Origin: Flavobacteria bacterium GWA2_35_26
Lineage (GTDB): Bacteria; Bacteroidota; Bacteroidia; Flavobacteriales; Flavobacteriaceae
Assembly (NCBI GenBank): GCA_001800905.1
Contig: MGWH01000003.1
Span: 1 to 64,000, forward strand
Reading direction: 5' to 3'
Length of the DNA stretch: 64,000 nucleotides
Below, piece by piece: positions 17,985-26,701 of this stretch. The notes under the pieces were generated by a model. It made no database searches. It had not been told where the DNA came from and saw only the letters and a list, made by a program, of their open reading frames with translations. Position numbers and translations under genes: made by a program. How positions within the stretch are numbered: position 1 is the first letter of the stretch; each line of letters starts with the position of its first letter.

Positions 17985-18109
17985 AGGGTGTCAAAAAAGT
18001 ACGACTATTGTCATTCCGAATTTATTTCGGAATCCATAAAATAAAATTAATTATTTAAAGAAACTGAAACAAGTTCAGTTTGACAAGAATAGAACTTTTA
18101 GGACACCCT
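17985..18109. repeat. Composite REP/BIME-like palindrome
   Basis: The outer stem is AGGGTGTC (17985-17992) with GACACCCT (18102-18109). Inside are two short palindromes in opposite orientation. The first is TTGTCA followed by ATTCCGAA/TTCGGAAT (18008-18035). The second is AAACTGAA/TTCAGTTT followed by TGACAA (18061-18086). The two halves share a template but differ in paired positions. The arrangement resembles bacterial interspersed mosaic elements built of two inverted REP units. Confidence 0.65.
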
Positions 18110-18138
18110 CTAGTTATTTCTGTTTAAATTGAATGTAA

Positions 18139-19188
18139 TTAGATAATCAACATCGCATCTCCATAAGAGTAGAATTTATATTCTTCTTTGATGGCTTCTT
18201 CGTAAGCACGTTTCATCAAATCGTGACCACAGAAAGCTGAAATCATCATTAACAAAGTCGATTTTGGTGTATGGAAATTCGTGATCATACAATCGGCAAT
18301 ACTAAAATCGTGAGGAGGAAAAATGAATTTATTAGTCCAACCTTCGAATGGATTCAAGGTGTGTTGTGAAGAAACCGAACTTTCAATAGCACGCATAGAA
18401 GTTGTTCCTACAGCACAAACACGTTTCTTTTTTGCTTTCGCATTGTTCACAATATCGCAGGCTTCTTGACTGATTTTTAATTCTTCCGAATCCATTTTGT
18501 GTTTCGATAAATCTTCTACCTCCACTGGATTGAAAGTTCCTAAACCAACGTGCAAAGTAACCTCAGCAAAATTGATTCCTTTGATTTCTAATTTTTTCAA
18601 TAAATGCTTCGAGAAGTGCAAACCTGCAGTAGGTGCTGCAACAGCTCCTTCTTCTTTAGCATAAATAGTTTGGTAACGCTCTGCATCTTCTGGAGTTACC
18701 TCACGTGAGATGTATTTTGGGATTGGGGTTTCGCCCAATTCAGTTAATTTGTTTCTAAATTCTTCGTACGAACCGTCGTAAAGAAAACGCAATGTTCTTC
18801 CACGAGAAGTCGTATTATCAATTACCTCAGCTACTAACGAATCGTCATCTCCAAAATACAATTTGTTTCCGATTCTGATTTTACGAGCTGGATCTACTAA
18901 TACGTCCCAAAGGCGTTGTTCTGCATTCAATTCACGCAATAAAAACACTTCGATTCTTGCTCCGGTTTTTTCTTTATTTCCGTACAAACGTGCTGGAAAA
19001 ACTTTGGTATTATTCAAAATCATGACATCTCCGTCATCAAAATAATCAATAACATCTTTGAACATTTTGTGCTCTATCGTTTGTTTTTTACGGTCAATAA
19101 CCATTAAACGAGACTCGTCTCTGTTCTCTGCAGGAAACTCAGCTAAAAGTTCTTTTGGTAAATTGAATTGAAAATGTGATAATTTCAT
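18139..19188 (-). CDS. queA: tRNA preQ1(34) S-adenosylmethionine ribosyltransferase-isomerase QueA
   Basis: A 349-residue enzyme that transfers the ribosyl part of SAM onto preQ1 in tRNA to give epoxyqueuosine. The family start [28 protein letters not shown] is clear, as are [24 protein letters not shown] and the C-terminal segment [15 protein letters not shown]. Length is normal. A promoter with TTG and TATATTTG spaced by 21 bases lies at 19257-19288 (minus strand). With queE at 4.6-5.2 kb the window carries two steps of queuosine synthesis in separate units. Confidence 0.95.
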   Translation of the reverse strand: MKLSHFQFNLPKELLAEFPAENRDESRLMVIDRKKQTIEHKMFKDVIDYFDDGDVMILNNTKVFPARLYGNKEKTGARIEVFLLRELNAEQRLWDVLVDPARKIRIGNKLYFGDDDSLVAEVIDNTTSRGRTLRFLYDGSYEEFRNKLTELGETPIPKYISREVTPEDAERYQTIYAKEEGAVAAPTAGLHFSKHLLKKLEIKGINFAEVTLHVGLGTFNPVEVEDLSKHKMDSEELKISQEACDIVNNAKAKKKRVCAVGTTSMRAIESSVSSQHTLNPFEGWTNKFIFPPHDFSIADCMITNFHTPKSTLLMMISAFCGHDLMKRAYEEAIKEEYKFYSYGDAMLII

Positions 19189-19256
19189 TGAATAAAGTTT
19201 ATGTGTTTAAAAATTCAAAGGGGTATAAGTATTACAATCCTTTAAAAATCAGAATG

Positions 19257-19288
19257 CAAATATACGATTGTGAAAGAGGCGTTGTCAA
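19257..19288 (-). promoter_or_regulatory. Predicted queA promoter
   Basis: Minus strand: TTG (-33 box, 19286-19288), 21 bases, TATATTTG (-7 box, 19257-19264). Both boxes and spacing fit the Bacteroidota sigma-ABfr consensus. Confidence 0.65.
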
Positions 19289-19310
19289 GTCTTTTGGTGT
19301 TTATTTTTAC

Positions 19311-19333
19311 CATCCCAATACCAGAAAGGGATG
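19311..19333. repeat. Small hairpin resembling a half REP unit
   Basis: CATCCC (19311-19316) and GGGATG (19328-19333) form a hairpin just beyond the 3' end of aroA. Read on the minus strand it begins GTCATCCC, similar to the GTCATTCC unit at 18010. It may serve as the aroA transcript end. The T run is weak. Confidence 0.45.
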
Positions 19334-19354
19334 ACGACTATTCAACCCCATTAA

Positions 19355-20581
19355 TTAGACTATTTCTTCGATTGCAAAGCCAATTCTTTTTAGGTCTTCC
19401 CAAAAATCAGGATAGGATTTAGAGACTACTTCGGCATTTTCAATGAAAATCGGAACTCGGAAAGCCAATGGAGCAAAAGCCATCGCCATTCGGTGGTCGT
19501 TGTATGTGGCAATCGTAACATTTGGATTGATTGATTTGGTAGCTACCAAAGTCAAACTATCGTTGGTCACTGAAATGTTTGCACCTAACTTAGTCAATTC
19601 GATTCGAAGTGCTTCAAGACGATCGGTTTCTTTGATTTTCAAAGTATGCAAACCGGTTAAGTGGCAACCGATTCCTAATCCAAGGCAGGTGACTACAATT
19701 GTTTGTGCAATATCAGGCGTATTATTCAAATCGAAAGTAACGTCTTGGTAATTGAAATTGGCTTGTTTGGTCAATGTTAATTGGTTTCCGTTGAAAGTCG
19801 ACTCCACTCCCATGGCTTGGTATAAGTTGACCAAAGCCGAATCGCCTTGTAAACTATTTGCTTTATAACTTGAAATGGTAATTGCAGCAGCATCAGCCAA
19901 AGCAGCAATACTAAAATAATAGGATGCCGAACTCCAATCGGATTCTACCACCATTTCTTTTGTTTCCACTGCCGGTTTTGGAGCCACGGTAATAACATTG
20001 CCTTCAAAACTCGTTTGAATATTCAAATCATTTAGCAAAGCTAAAGTCATCTTGACATAAGGAATCGAAGTAATTTCTCCTTCTAAAGTAAGTTCCAAAC
20101 CATTCTCTAATTTGGAAGCTACTAATAGTAAAGCCGAAATATATTGACTACTTACATTGGCCGCTAAAGTGACTTTAGAAGCCGTGATTTTTTGCCCTTT
20201 GATTCGGATAGGTGGATAACCCACTTCTTTTTCATAGGCAATCACAGCACCTAGTTGCTCTAGTGCTTCAACCAAAATTTTGATAGGGCGTTCTTGCATT
20301 CGGCTAGAACCTGTAAGCACTACTTCACGACCTGCATTGACAGCAAAATAGGCTGTTAAAAAACGCATTGCCGTTCCTGCGTGGTGAATGTCTACAATCC
20401 TATCTGAACCATCCAACGCTTTTTGCATCACTTCGCTATCATCTGAGTTGGAAGTATTGGCCAAAGTAATATTCGGAAACAACGCTTTTAGCAATAACAA
20501 CCGATTGGTTTCGCTTTTGGAACCCGTGATTTTGATTGCAGCATTGATTTCAGATAGTGCAGATTGTAGTAATAATTTCAT
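19355..20581 (-). CDS. aroA: 3-phosphoshikimate 1-carboxyvinyltransferase (EPSP synthase)
   Basis: A 408-residue shikimate-pathway enzyme joining shikimate 3-phosphate and phosphoenolpyruvate. Diagnostic segments are SKSETNRLLLLKALF near the N-terminus, HAGTAMRFLTAYFA, GSSRMQERPI, KETDRLEALRIELTKLGA and YNDHRMAMAFAPLAF. Length is slightly shorter than the 425-430 residues common elsewhere, with all motifs kept. It has its own promoter (TTG-N20-TAAATTTG). It feeds chorismate to the Phe/Tyr operon 2 kb away, but is not part of the attenuated transcript. Confidence 0.95.
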   Translation of the reverse strand: MKLLLQSALSEINAAIKITGSKSETNRLLLLKALFPNITLANTSNSDDSEVMQKALDGSDRIVDIHHAGTAMRFLTAYFAVNAGREVVLTGSSRMQERPIKILVEALEQLGAVIAYEKEVGYPPIRIKGQKITASKVTLAANVSSQYISALLLVASKLENGLELTLEGEITSIPYVKMTLALLNDLNIQTSFEGNVITVAPKPAVETKEMVVESDWSSASYYFSIAALADAAAITISSYKANSLQGDSALVNLYQAMGVESTFNGNQLTLTKQANFNYQDVTFDLNNTPDIAQTIVVTCLGLGIGCHLTGLHTLKIKETDRLEALRIELTKLGANISVTNDSLTLVATKSINPNVTIATYNDHRMAMAFAPLAFRVPIFIENAEVVSKSYPDFWEDLKRIGFAIEEIV

Positions 20582-20610
20582 TCTGTTGTATGTTGGTAGG
20601 TAATTGGGCG

Positions 20611-20641
20611 CAAATTTATTTTAAAAAAAGGAGTTGCCCAA
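20611..20641 (-). promoter_or_regulatory. Predicted aroA promoter
   Basis: Minus strand: TTG (20639-20641), 20 bases, TAAATTTG (20611-20618), about 30 bases before the aroA ATG. A good two-box match. Confidence 0.65.
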
Positions 20642-20662
20642 GTTTTAAAACAGCGTATCACA

Positions 20663-20989
20663 TTATTTCAACTTTTCGTTGTTTTTATGGCGGTCTTTAT
20701 CTCTAACCGATTTCAAATCCATTTTCTTGTCAAAAGCAGCTTGTAAGTCAATTCCGGTTTGGTTAGCCAAACACAAGACTACAAAAACAACATCTGCTAG
20801 TTCTTCGCCTAAATCTTTATTCTTATCGGATGCTTTCTCAGATTGTTCTCCATAACGACGCGCAATAATGCGTGCTACTTCACCTACTTCTTCTGTCAAT
20901 TGCGCCATATTGGTCAATTCGTTAAAGTAGCGAACACCGTGTTCTTTAATCCAAGTGTCAACGTCTAATTGTGCATTTTTCAAATCCAT
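20663..20989 (-). CDS. MazG-like nucleotide pyrophosphohydrolase
   Basis: A 108-residue all-alpha NTP pyrophosphohydrolase of the MazG-like type (dCTPase or iMazG group). Metal-binding acidic residues are in TEEVGEVARIIARRYGE and in DLGEELADVVFVVLCLAN, the ExxE...ExxD pattern. It probably removes non-canonical nucleotides. Its ATG shares one base with the end of dtd, so the two are translationally coupled, downstream of rsgA. Confidence 0.85.
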   Translation of the reverse strand: MDLKNAQLDVDTWIKEHGVRYFNELTNMAQLTEEVGEVARIIARRYGEQSEKASDKNKDLGEELADVVFVVLCLANQTGIDLQAAFDKKMDLKSVRDKDRHKNNEKLK

Positions 20990-21441
20990 TATTCTTTGTT
21001 TTTACTATCCATAATTATAGTGACTGGTCCATCATTCAGTAGTGCTACTTTCATATCAGCACCAAAAATACCAGTTGGCACTTTTTTACCCATTTTGTTT
21101 TCTAATGTATTTACGAATTTTTCATAGATCGGAATCGCAATCTCAGGTCTAGCCGCTTTGATATAAGAAGGGCGGTTGCCTTTTTTGGTAGCGGCATGTA
21201 AGGTAAACTGACTTACTACAAGGACATCTCCATTCACCTCTTCAACTGATAAATTCATCACTCCATTGTCATCACCAAAAATACGAAGTTGGGTAATTTT
21301 GGTCACCAACCAATCAATATCTTCTTGCGAATCGGCATCTTCAATTCCAACTAGTACTAATATACCTTTTTGGATTGCTCCGACTATTCTATCTTCAACA
21401 GTTACCGAAGCCGATGCAACTCTTTGTAATACCACTCTCAT
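20989..21441 (-). CDS. dtd: D-aminoacyl-tRNA deacylase
   Basis: A 150-residue enzyme that hydrolyses D-amino acids (and glycine) wrongly attached to tRNA. Family motifs: MRVVLQRV at the start, VSQFTLHAATKKGNRPSYIKAARPE in the centre, and the cross-subunit motif LNDGPVTIIMDS near the C-terminus (the Gly-Pro pair). Length is normal. It overlaps both neighbours by a single base (rsgA upstream, MazG-like downstream), giving a compact three-gene unit for translation and nucleotide quality control. Confidence 0.94.
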   Translation of the reverse strand: MRVVLQRVASASVTVEDRIVGAIQKGILVLVGIEDADSQEDIDWLVTKITQLRIFGDDNGVMNLSVEEVNGDVLVVSQFTLHAATKKGNRPSYIKAARPEIAIPIYEKFVNTLENKMGKKVPTGIFGADMKVALLNDGPVTIIMDSKNKE

Positions 21442-22418
21442 TAATCTCGTGTTTTATCGCTAGCAATTCGGTCTTCATTGTAAACATCCGTTCGGTAATT
21501 CTCATCATCTCCTTCTAAAATCTTCAAATAACTATTGTAACGCGACCAAGCAATTTCATCCTTTTCCAAGGCTGCTTTGATGGCGCAATGCGGTTCTTCT
21601 TTATGCAAACAATTGTTGAATTTACATTGATCTTGTAACTTGAAAAATTCGGGGAAGTAGCCGCCAATCTCTTCTTTTTCCATGTCTACAATACCAAATC
21701 CTTTGATCCCTGGAGTATCGATTATTTTGGCACCAAAACTCAAGTCGTACATTTCGGCAAAAGTAGTTGTGTGCTGTCCTTGTTTGCTGGCTTCCGAAAT
21801 ATTTTTTGTTTTCAAATGCAAAGCAGGTTCTAACGCATTGACCAAAGTTGATTTCCCTACACCTGAATGCCCAGAAAACATACTTACTTTATTTATCATT
21901 AATGCTTTCAATGCTTCGATCCCTTTCATTTCTGTAGATGAAACGCGCAAACATTGGTAGCCAATTTCTTGATAGACGTGTTGCATGTACAATTGCTCAT
22001 CCAAAGTAGCGTCGTCAAGCGTATCTATTTTGTTAAATACCAATACCGTTTCTATACCGTAGGCTTCAGCAGTAACCAAAAATCGATCTATAAAATTGAA
22101 AGTAGTTGGGGGATTATTCACTGTTACTAAAAGAAAAACACGATCAATATTCGAAGCAATAATGTGCATTTGATGCGATAAATTCACCGATTTACGAACG
22201 ATGTAATTTTTTCTATCGTGGATATTATGAATAGTTCCTGTAACAGAATCTGAGTTCTCGTCTATTTCATAATCGACTACATCACCTACAGCAATTGGAT
22301 TGGTACTTTTAATTCCTTTCATTCGGAATTTTCCTTTGATACGACATTCCATAAAATCGCCTGTCTCCGATTTTACGGTATACCAACTCCCTGTAGATTT
22401 ATAAACGATTCCTGTCAT
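21441..22418 (-). CDS. rsgA: Ribosome small subunit-dependent GTPase A
   Basis: A 325-residue circularly permuted GTPase that assists late 30S assembly. An N-terminal OB-fold (about 1-75) is followed by the permuted G domain: FNKIDTLDD, the P-loop GHSGVGKSTLVNAL and DTPGIKGFG. The C-terminal zinc knuckle is CKFNNCLHKEEPHC. An upstream in-frame ATG at 22451 exists, but the ATG at 22418 matches the family start. A TACCTTTG box ends only four bases before it, so the mRNA is probably leaderless and the upstream ATG would not be transcribed. Confidence 0.94.
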   Translation of the reverse strand: MTGIVYKSTGSWYTVKSETGDFMECRIKGKFRMKGIKSTNPIAVGDVVDYEIDENSDSVTGTIHNIHDRKNYIVRKSVNLSHQMHIIASNIDRVFLLVTVNNPPTTFNFIDRFLVTAEAYGIETVLVFNKIDTLDDATLDEQLYMQHVYQEIGYQCLRVSSTEMKGIEALKALMINKVSMFSGHSGVGKSTLVNALEPALHLKTKNISEASKQGQHTTTFAEMYDLSFGAKIIDTPGIKGFGIVDMEKEEIGGYFPEFFKLQDQCKFNNCLHKEEPHCAIKAALEKDEIAWSRYNSYLKILEGDDENYRTDVYNEDRIASDKTRD

Positions 22419-22422
22419 GCGG

Positions 22423-22451
22423 CAAAGGTAAAATTTTGTTTGAAGTTTCAA
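22423..22451 (-). promoter_or_regulatory. Predicted rsgA promoter, leaderless
   Basis: Minus strand: TTG (22449-22451), 18 bases, TACCTTTG (22423-22430). Only CCGC separates the box from the start codon, so transcription should begin at or next to the A of ATG. Confidence 0.65.
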
Positions 22452-22490
22452 GTTCGAACTGCAAAGTTTTTACAACCCTTTGAAATAAAA

Positions 22491-22521
22491 AATCCTCACA
22501 ATTCATCGAACTGTGAGGATT
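22491..22521 (-). terminator. Terminator of the pheA-tyrA operon
   Basis: AATCCTCACA (22491-22500) with TGTGAGGATT (22512-22521), followed on the minus strand by a run of T. It lies 22 bp beyond the stop of the DAHP synthase/chorismate mutase gene and closes the aromatic operon. Confidence 0.88.
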
Positions 22522-22542
22522 CTATAGATAGAAAATTACGGA

Positions 22543-23625
22543 TTACGAATTCAATATTTTTTCTTGTTGTTCGATACTTTCTTGGTGAATTCCTTTGAAC
22601 AATTTAATGATAAATTCTTCTGACAATCCTTTTTTAGCTCCTTCAGCAGTCATTTTTGCTTGGATTTCATTCCAACGACTGTTTTGTAAAACCGCTACGT
22701 TAGCATCTTTTTTCACTTGACCAATTTCAGAAGCTACTTGCATACGTTTTCCAAGTAACTCTAAAAGGTTAGCATCTAACACGTCGATATTAGCTCTTAA
22801 TTTTGTCATTTTATTTTCAAAATCAGCGGTGTCACCTGTTTGCTTTCTGATTTTCAAATCTTTGAAAATTTGTTTCAAAGCAGTTGGTGTAACTTGTTGA
22901 GCAGCATCACTCCATGCATTGTCTGGATCAATATGCGTTTCGATAATCATACCGTCGTAATTCAAATCCAAAGCTTCTTGAGTCACTTCCAAAATCATAT
23001 CACGGTTTCCTGTGATGTGTGATGGGTCAATAATCAAAGGCAAATCAGGAAATTTATTTTGTAATTCGATAGCAATCTGCCATTCTGGAATGTTTCTGTA
23101 TTTTGTTTTTTGGTAGGTAGAAAAACCTCTATGAATTACTCCTAATTTTCTAATACCTGCAGCATACAAACGCTCTACTCCACCTAACCATAAAGCCATA
23201 TCTGGGTTTACTGGGTTTTTAATCAAAACGATTTTATCTGTTCCTTTCAAAGTATCTGCGATTTCTTGTACAGCAAATGGATTTGCAGTTGTACGCGCTC
23301 CCACCCATAAAACATCGATATCGTACTCCAAAGCTAGTTTACAGTGTGCTGCAGTAGCTACTTCAGTCCCCATCAACAAACCTGTTTCTTCTTTGGCTTT
23401 TTTCAACCATTTCAATCCAATTTCACCTACACCTTCAAATCCTCCTGGACGGGTTCTTGGTTTCCAGATTCCTGCTCTAAAAACACTTACATCAGAATCT
23501 TTCAATTCGTGAGCAATTTTTAATACTTGCTCTTCAGTTTCAGCACTACATGGTCCTGCAATTACTAATGGATGATCTAATTTGAATGCATCCAACCAAT
23601 TTCTCATTTCTTTACTATTCTCCAT
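22543..23625 (-). CDS. Bifunctional DAHP synthase / chorismate mutase
   Basis: A 360-residue fusion. Residues about 1-260 are a KDO8P-synthase-like (type I-beta) 3-deoxy-7-phosphoheptulonate synthase, the entry enzyme of the shikimate pathway. Key segments are VIAGPCSAE, FRAGIWKPRTRPGGFEG, IDPSHITGNRD and MIIETHIDPD. Residues about 270-355 are an AroQ-type (class II) chorismate mutase: MTKLRANIDVLDANLLELLGKRMQVASEIG. Fusion of first and branch-point steps allows prephenate or chorismate to inhibit the synthase through the mutase domain, as known for relatives. It is the last gene of the pheA operon, 11 bp after tyrA. Confidence 0.93.
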   Translation of the reverse strand: MENSKEMRNWLDAFKLDHPLVIAGPCSAETEEQVLKIAHELKDSDVSVFRAGIWKPRTRPGGFEGVGEIGLKWLKKAKEETGLLMGTEVATAAHCKLALEYDIDVLWVGARTTANPFAVQEIADTLKGTDKIVLIKNPVNPDMALWLGGVERLYAAGIRKLGVIHRGFSTYQKTKYRNIPEWQIAIELQNKFPDLPLIIDPSHITGNRDMILEVTQEALDLNYDGMIIETHIDPDNAWSDAAQQVTPTALKQIFKDLKIRKQTGDTADFENKMTKLRANIDVLDANLLELLGKRMQVASEIGQVKKDANVAVLQNSRWNEIQAKMTAEGAKKGLSEEFIIKLFKGIHQESIEQQEKILNS

Positions 23626-23636
23626 CTTTTCTAAAA

Positions 23637-24494
23637 TTACTTTTTAATGTTTATTCCGTTTAATATTTCTTTTATTTTATTTACACTTTGCATTTCTTGA
23701 TAAATCGCATCATAATCCTCATTTTCTAACAAGGTTTTAAACTTTGACAAATTAGAAATGTATTCTTCTAAGGTATTCACCACTTGTTGTTTATTCTGCT
23801 TGAAAATCGGTGTCCACATGGCTGGGGAACTTTTGGCTAAACGCACCGTGCTTTCAAATCCACTGCCTGCCATATCAAAAATATCTTGCTCTTCTGTTTC
23901 TTTGTCAATCACTGTTTTTCCTAACATGAACGAACTAATATGAGACAAATGCGATACATAAGCTATATGTTTATCATGCGATTGCGGATCCATATACCGA
24001 ATTCTCATTCCCATAGCCATAAACAATTTCAAGGCTTTTTCTTGCAACTTGAAGGTTGTTTTTTCTACCTCACAAATAATATTCGTTTTCCCTTGAAACA
24101 ATCCTTTTATAGCAGCTGTAGGTCCAGAAAACTCTGTTCCTGCTATAGGATGTGTTGCAATATAATTGCGTCGTTTTGGATGATTAGCCACCGCTTCGCA
24201 AATAGGCAGCTTTGTGGAACCTACTTCAAAAACGATGGTGTTTTCTCCAACAGCATCTAACACTTGAGGCAATACCGTCAAGGCTATATCCACTGGAACT
24301 GAAACAATCACAAAATCCGCATCGGCTAGATCTTCAGTAGTTCCTGCTTTTTCAACCACGCCTAAATCAATGGCTTGTTGCAAATGGCTCTCATTAGCAT
24401 CCATCCCCAATACAATCGCTTCTGGATGCAATGCTTTGATGTCCAAAACCATTGAACCTCCAATTAAACCGATACCTATTACAACTACTTTCAT
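23637..24494 (-). CDS. tyrA: Prephenate dehydrogenase
   Basis: A 285-residue NAD(P)-dependent enzyme converting prephenate to 4-hydroxyphenylpyruvate for tyrosine. The Rossmann motif VVVIGIGLIGGSMVLDI opens the protein, and the catalytic-site segments YIATHPIAGTEFSGP and HIAYVSHLSHISSF follow. There is no chorismate mutase or ACT domain; the mutase is supplied by the downstream fusion gene. It lies between the aminotransferase (99 bp gap) and the DAHP synthase gene (11 bp gap), so it is covered by the pheA leader. Confidence 0.93.
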   Translation of the reverse strand: MKVVVIGIGLIGGSMVLDIKALHPEAIVLGMDANESHLQQAIDLGVVEKAGTTEDLADADFVIVSVPVDIALTVLPQVLDAVGENTIVFEVGSTKLPICEAVANHPKRRNYIATHPIAGTEFSGPTAAIKGLFQGKTNIICEVEKTTFKLQEKALKLFMAMGMRIRYMDPQSHDKHIAYVSHLSHISSFMLGKTVIDKETEEQDIFDMAGSGFESTVRLAKSSPAMWTPIFKQNKQQVVNTLEEYISNLSKFKTLLENEDYDAIYQEMQSVNKIKEILNGINIKK

Positions 24495-24593
24495 ATGTTT
24501 AAATTCTATTTGTTAGCGGTAACATATGGTATCGCTTTTTTAATTATTGGTGTTTGCTTGCGCAAACTTCTTGTTAATGGCGATTTCATTTGA

Positions 24594-25739
24594 TTAAAAT
24601 CTATCTATTGCTTCTTGTACTTTTTCTTCTTTCACACAAAGTGCAAATCGAATGTATCCTTCACCATTACTTCCGAAAATAGTTCCCGGAGTAATAAAAA
24701 TATGTTTCTCATATAAAATCTGATCTATAAATTGTTCTGCAGAGTTAATTCCCGCCGGCAATTTTGCCCAAACAAATAAACCTACTCCTTCTTTATAGAC
24801 TTCGCAACCTAATTTTTCTGCCAATTGTTCGGTTAAAACACGACGCTTTCTATAGATGGCATTCATCGATTCAAACCAAGAAGCATCACTTTTCAGCGCA
24901 GCAATGGCTCCTTTTTGGATGCCATAAAACATACCGCTGTCCATATTACTTTTCACTTTCAAAACAGCATCAATACAAGCGGCGTTTCCTAAAACCATCC
25001 CAACACGCCATCCTGCCATATTGAAGGTTTTACTCAACGAATTCAATTCTAAAGCTACTTCTTTAGCCCCTTCGACCTGTAATAAACTCATAGGATTGTC
25101 GTTCAAGACAAAACTATACGGATTGTCATTCACTAACAAAATGCTATGCTTTTTGGCGAAAGCCACTAATTTCTCAAACAAAGCCAAACTACCTCTTGCT
25201 CCAGTTGGCATGTGTGGATAACCCACCCACATAATTTTTACTTTGGATAAATCCAATTGTTCCAAAGCCTCAAAATCCGGTTCCCAATTGGTACTTTCTT
25301 TCAAATCATAATACACCGGAACCGCTCCTACTAAATTCGTCACCGAAGTATAAGTTGGATATCCCGGATTAGGAATCAACACTTGGTCTCCTTCATTCAA
25401 GAAAGCCAAAGAAATGTGCATGATTCCTTCTTTAGATCCCATCAAAGGCAAAATTTCAGTAGTTGGATTCATTATCACTCCAAAATTATTCTGATAAAAA
25501 TCAGCCATGCTTTGACGCAATTCTGGTACGCCTTGATAACTTTGGTATTGGTGTGCATTTTCTTCTTGCATAGCCAAAACCACCGCGTCAATAACTGCTT
25601 GCGAAGGCTTCAAATCAGGGCTGCCAATTCCCATATTAATAATGGGTTTTCCTTCCGCAGCCAATTGTCGTACTTCTCTCAATTTGGAAGAGAAATAATA
25701 TTCTTCAACTATCTCTAAACGTTTTGCTGTTGCAATCAT
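24594..25739 (-). CDS. Class I/II aminotransferase, probably for aromatic amino acids
   Basis: A 381-residue PLP aminotransferase of fold type I. The PLP lysine is in LNSLSKTFNMAGWRVGM. The substrate-binding segments NPGYPTY and LVNDNPYSFV are visible, and the C-terminal RFALC holds the arginine that binds the carboxylate. Its place between pheA and tyrA strongly suggests that it aminates phenylpyruvate and 4-hydroxyphenylpyruvate, or prephenate. The protein also resembles LL-diaminopimelate-type enzymes, so the specificity rests on context. It starts 47 bp after pheA. Confidence 0.85.
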   Translation of the reverse strand: MIATAKRLEIVEEYYFSSKLREVRQLAAEGKPIINMGIGSPDLKPSQAVIDAVVLAMQEENAHQYQSYQGVPELRQSMADFYQNNFGVIMNPTTEILPLMGSKEGIMHISLAFLNEGDQVLIPNPGYPTYTSVTNLVGAVPVYYDLKESTNWEPDFEALEQLDLSKVKIMWVGYPHMPTGARGSLALFEKLVAFAKKHSILLVNDNPYSFVLNDNPMSLLQVEGAKEVALELNSLSKTFNMAGWRVGMVLGNAACIDAVLKVKSNMDSGMFYGIQKGAIAALKSDASWFESMNAIYRKRRVLTEQLAEKLGCEVYKEGVGLFVWAKLPAGINSAEQFIDQILYEKHIFITPGTIFGSNGEGYIRFALCVKEEKVQEAIDRF

Positions 25740-25786
25740 GTTGATTCTACTATCTTAATTTACTTTCGTAAATGGTATTTTAATTC

Positions 25787-26614
25787 TTACGGTTTCGCAT
25801 TTTTGTATTCTCCCAAAACTTTGAAATACTCAGCCATGATGTCAATTAAGGCTTTTGCTTTTGCATAATCTTCGTATTTCTCAAAGGTCACATCAACAAA
25901 AAAGGAATATTTCCATGGCGTTTCAATTTTGGGTAACGACTGAATCTTGGTTAAATTCAATTTGCAATCGCTCATCACATTCAAAACGGCTGCCAAACTT
26001 CCGCGTTTGTGATCCAATTCAAATTTAATCGACGCTCTATTAATTTCATCAGTTGACAAAACCGATTGCTTCTTATCAATAATCACAAAACGTGTCATGT
26101 TATTATTAATCGTCTGAATCTCGGGCGCCAAAATTTCCAAATCGTACATTTCAGCTGCAACTTGACTCGCAATGGCTGCAATTCCTTTCAGTTGTTTTTC
26201 GTGAATTCTTCGAGCCGTTTCAGCTGTATCTTTGTCTTCAACAATTTTAATATGAGGGTACTGTTTCAAAAACTCCATGCATTGCAACAGGGCCATTGGA
26301 TGCGAATGTACTTCTTCAATATCTTGAATGGTCTGACCGGTTAAAGCCATTAAATTCTGTTGAATATCCAAATAATGTTCGCCAATTATGTGCAAATTAT
26401 TCTTGTCAATCAAAGCATAATTCGGAATAATAGGTCCTGCGATCGAATTTTCGATAGCCATTACCGCCTGATCTGATTCGCCAGACAATAGGCTCGAAAC
26501 CAATTCTTCAAAAGACAAACATTCATCAACAGCCACCTCTTTCCCGAAGTACTCCTGAGCCACTTGATGATGGAATGAACCTTTTATACCTTGTATTGCA
26601 ATTTTTGTTGCCAT
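25787..26614 (-). CDS. pheA: Prephenate dehydratase with ACT domain
   Basis: A 275-residue monofunctional prephenate dehydratase making phenylpyruvate. The catalytic part (about 1-185) has IQGIKGSFHH at the start, MAIENSIAGP and the NNMTRFVII segment with the conserved Thr-Arg-Phe. The ACT regulatory domain (about 190-270) contains the ESR-equivalent LTKIQSLPKIETPWKYSFFVD, which binds phenylalanine for feedback control. It is the first structural gene of the Phe/Tyr operon. Its start codon lies six bases beyond a terminator preceded by a Phe/Tyr-rich leader peptide, so it is controlled at both enzyme and transcript level. Confidence 0.95.
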   Translation of the reverse strand: MATKIAIQGIKGSFHHQVAQEYFGKEVAVDECLSFEELVSSLLSGESDQAVMAIENSIAGPIIPNYALIDKNNLHIIGEHYLDIQQNLMALTGQTIQDIEEVHSHPMALLQCMEFLKQYPHIKIVEDKDTAETARRIHEKQLKGIAAIASQVAAEMYDLEILAPEIQTINNNMTRFVIIDKKQSVLSTDEINRASIKFELDHKRGSLAAVLNVMSDCKLNLTKIQSLPKIETPWKYSFFVDVTFEKYEDYAKAKALIDIMAEYFKVLGEYKNAKP

Positions 26615-26620
26615 AAATTC

Positions 26621-26649
26621 AAAAAAAAATCCTGATTTTCATCAGGATT
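26621..26649 (-). terminator. Attenuator terminator before pheA
   Basis: Minus strand: AATCCTGAT (from 26649), loop GAAA, ATCAGGATT (to 26628), then T down to 26621. The stem is 9 bp with a GNRA loop. It ends only six bases before the pheA ATG. The first five bases of its 5' arm belong to the segment 26645-26651 that can pair with 26695-26701 just after the leader-peptide stop. Confidence 0.9.
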
Positions 26650-26694
26650 GTATATTGTTTTAATTTGCTTTTTTATTTTTCAAATAACCCTATA

Positions 26695-26701
26695 ACAATC
26701 C
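26695..26701 (-). promoter_or_regulatory. Antiterminator segment of the pheA attenuator
   Basis: Minus-strand GGATTGT lies immediately after the leader stop codon. It pairs perfectly with ACAATCC (26645-26651). That pairing uses five bases of the terminator 5' arm, so the two structures exclude each other. A ribosome at the stop codon would cover this segment; one stalled at the Tyr/Phe codons would leave it free. Confidence 0.8.

Larger units (their letters stand above)
17763..18138. other. Repeat-rich intergenic region between queA and kynU
   Basis: A 376 bp gap without a gene. In order it has: four ACACGAATTA-like units (17811-17854), an AAAATAC/GTATTTT hairpin (17854-17873), structured repeat copy B (17874-17977), and a composite palindrome (17985-18109). 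These elements also supply the spurious upstream extension of the kynU frame. Confidence 0.8.
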
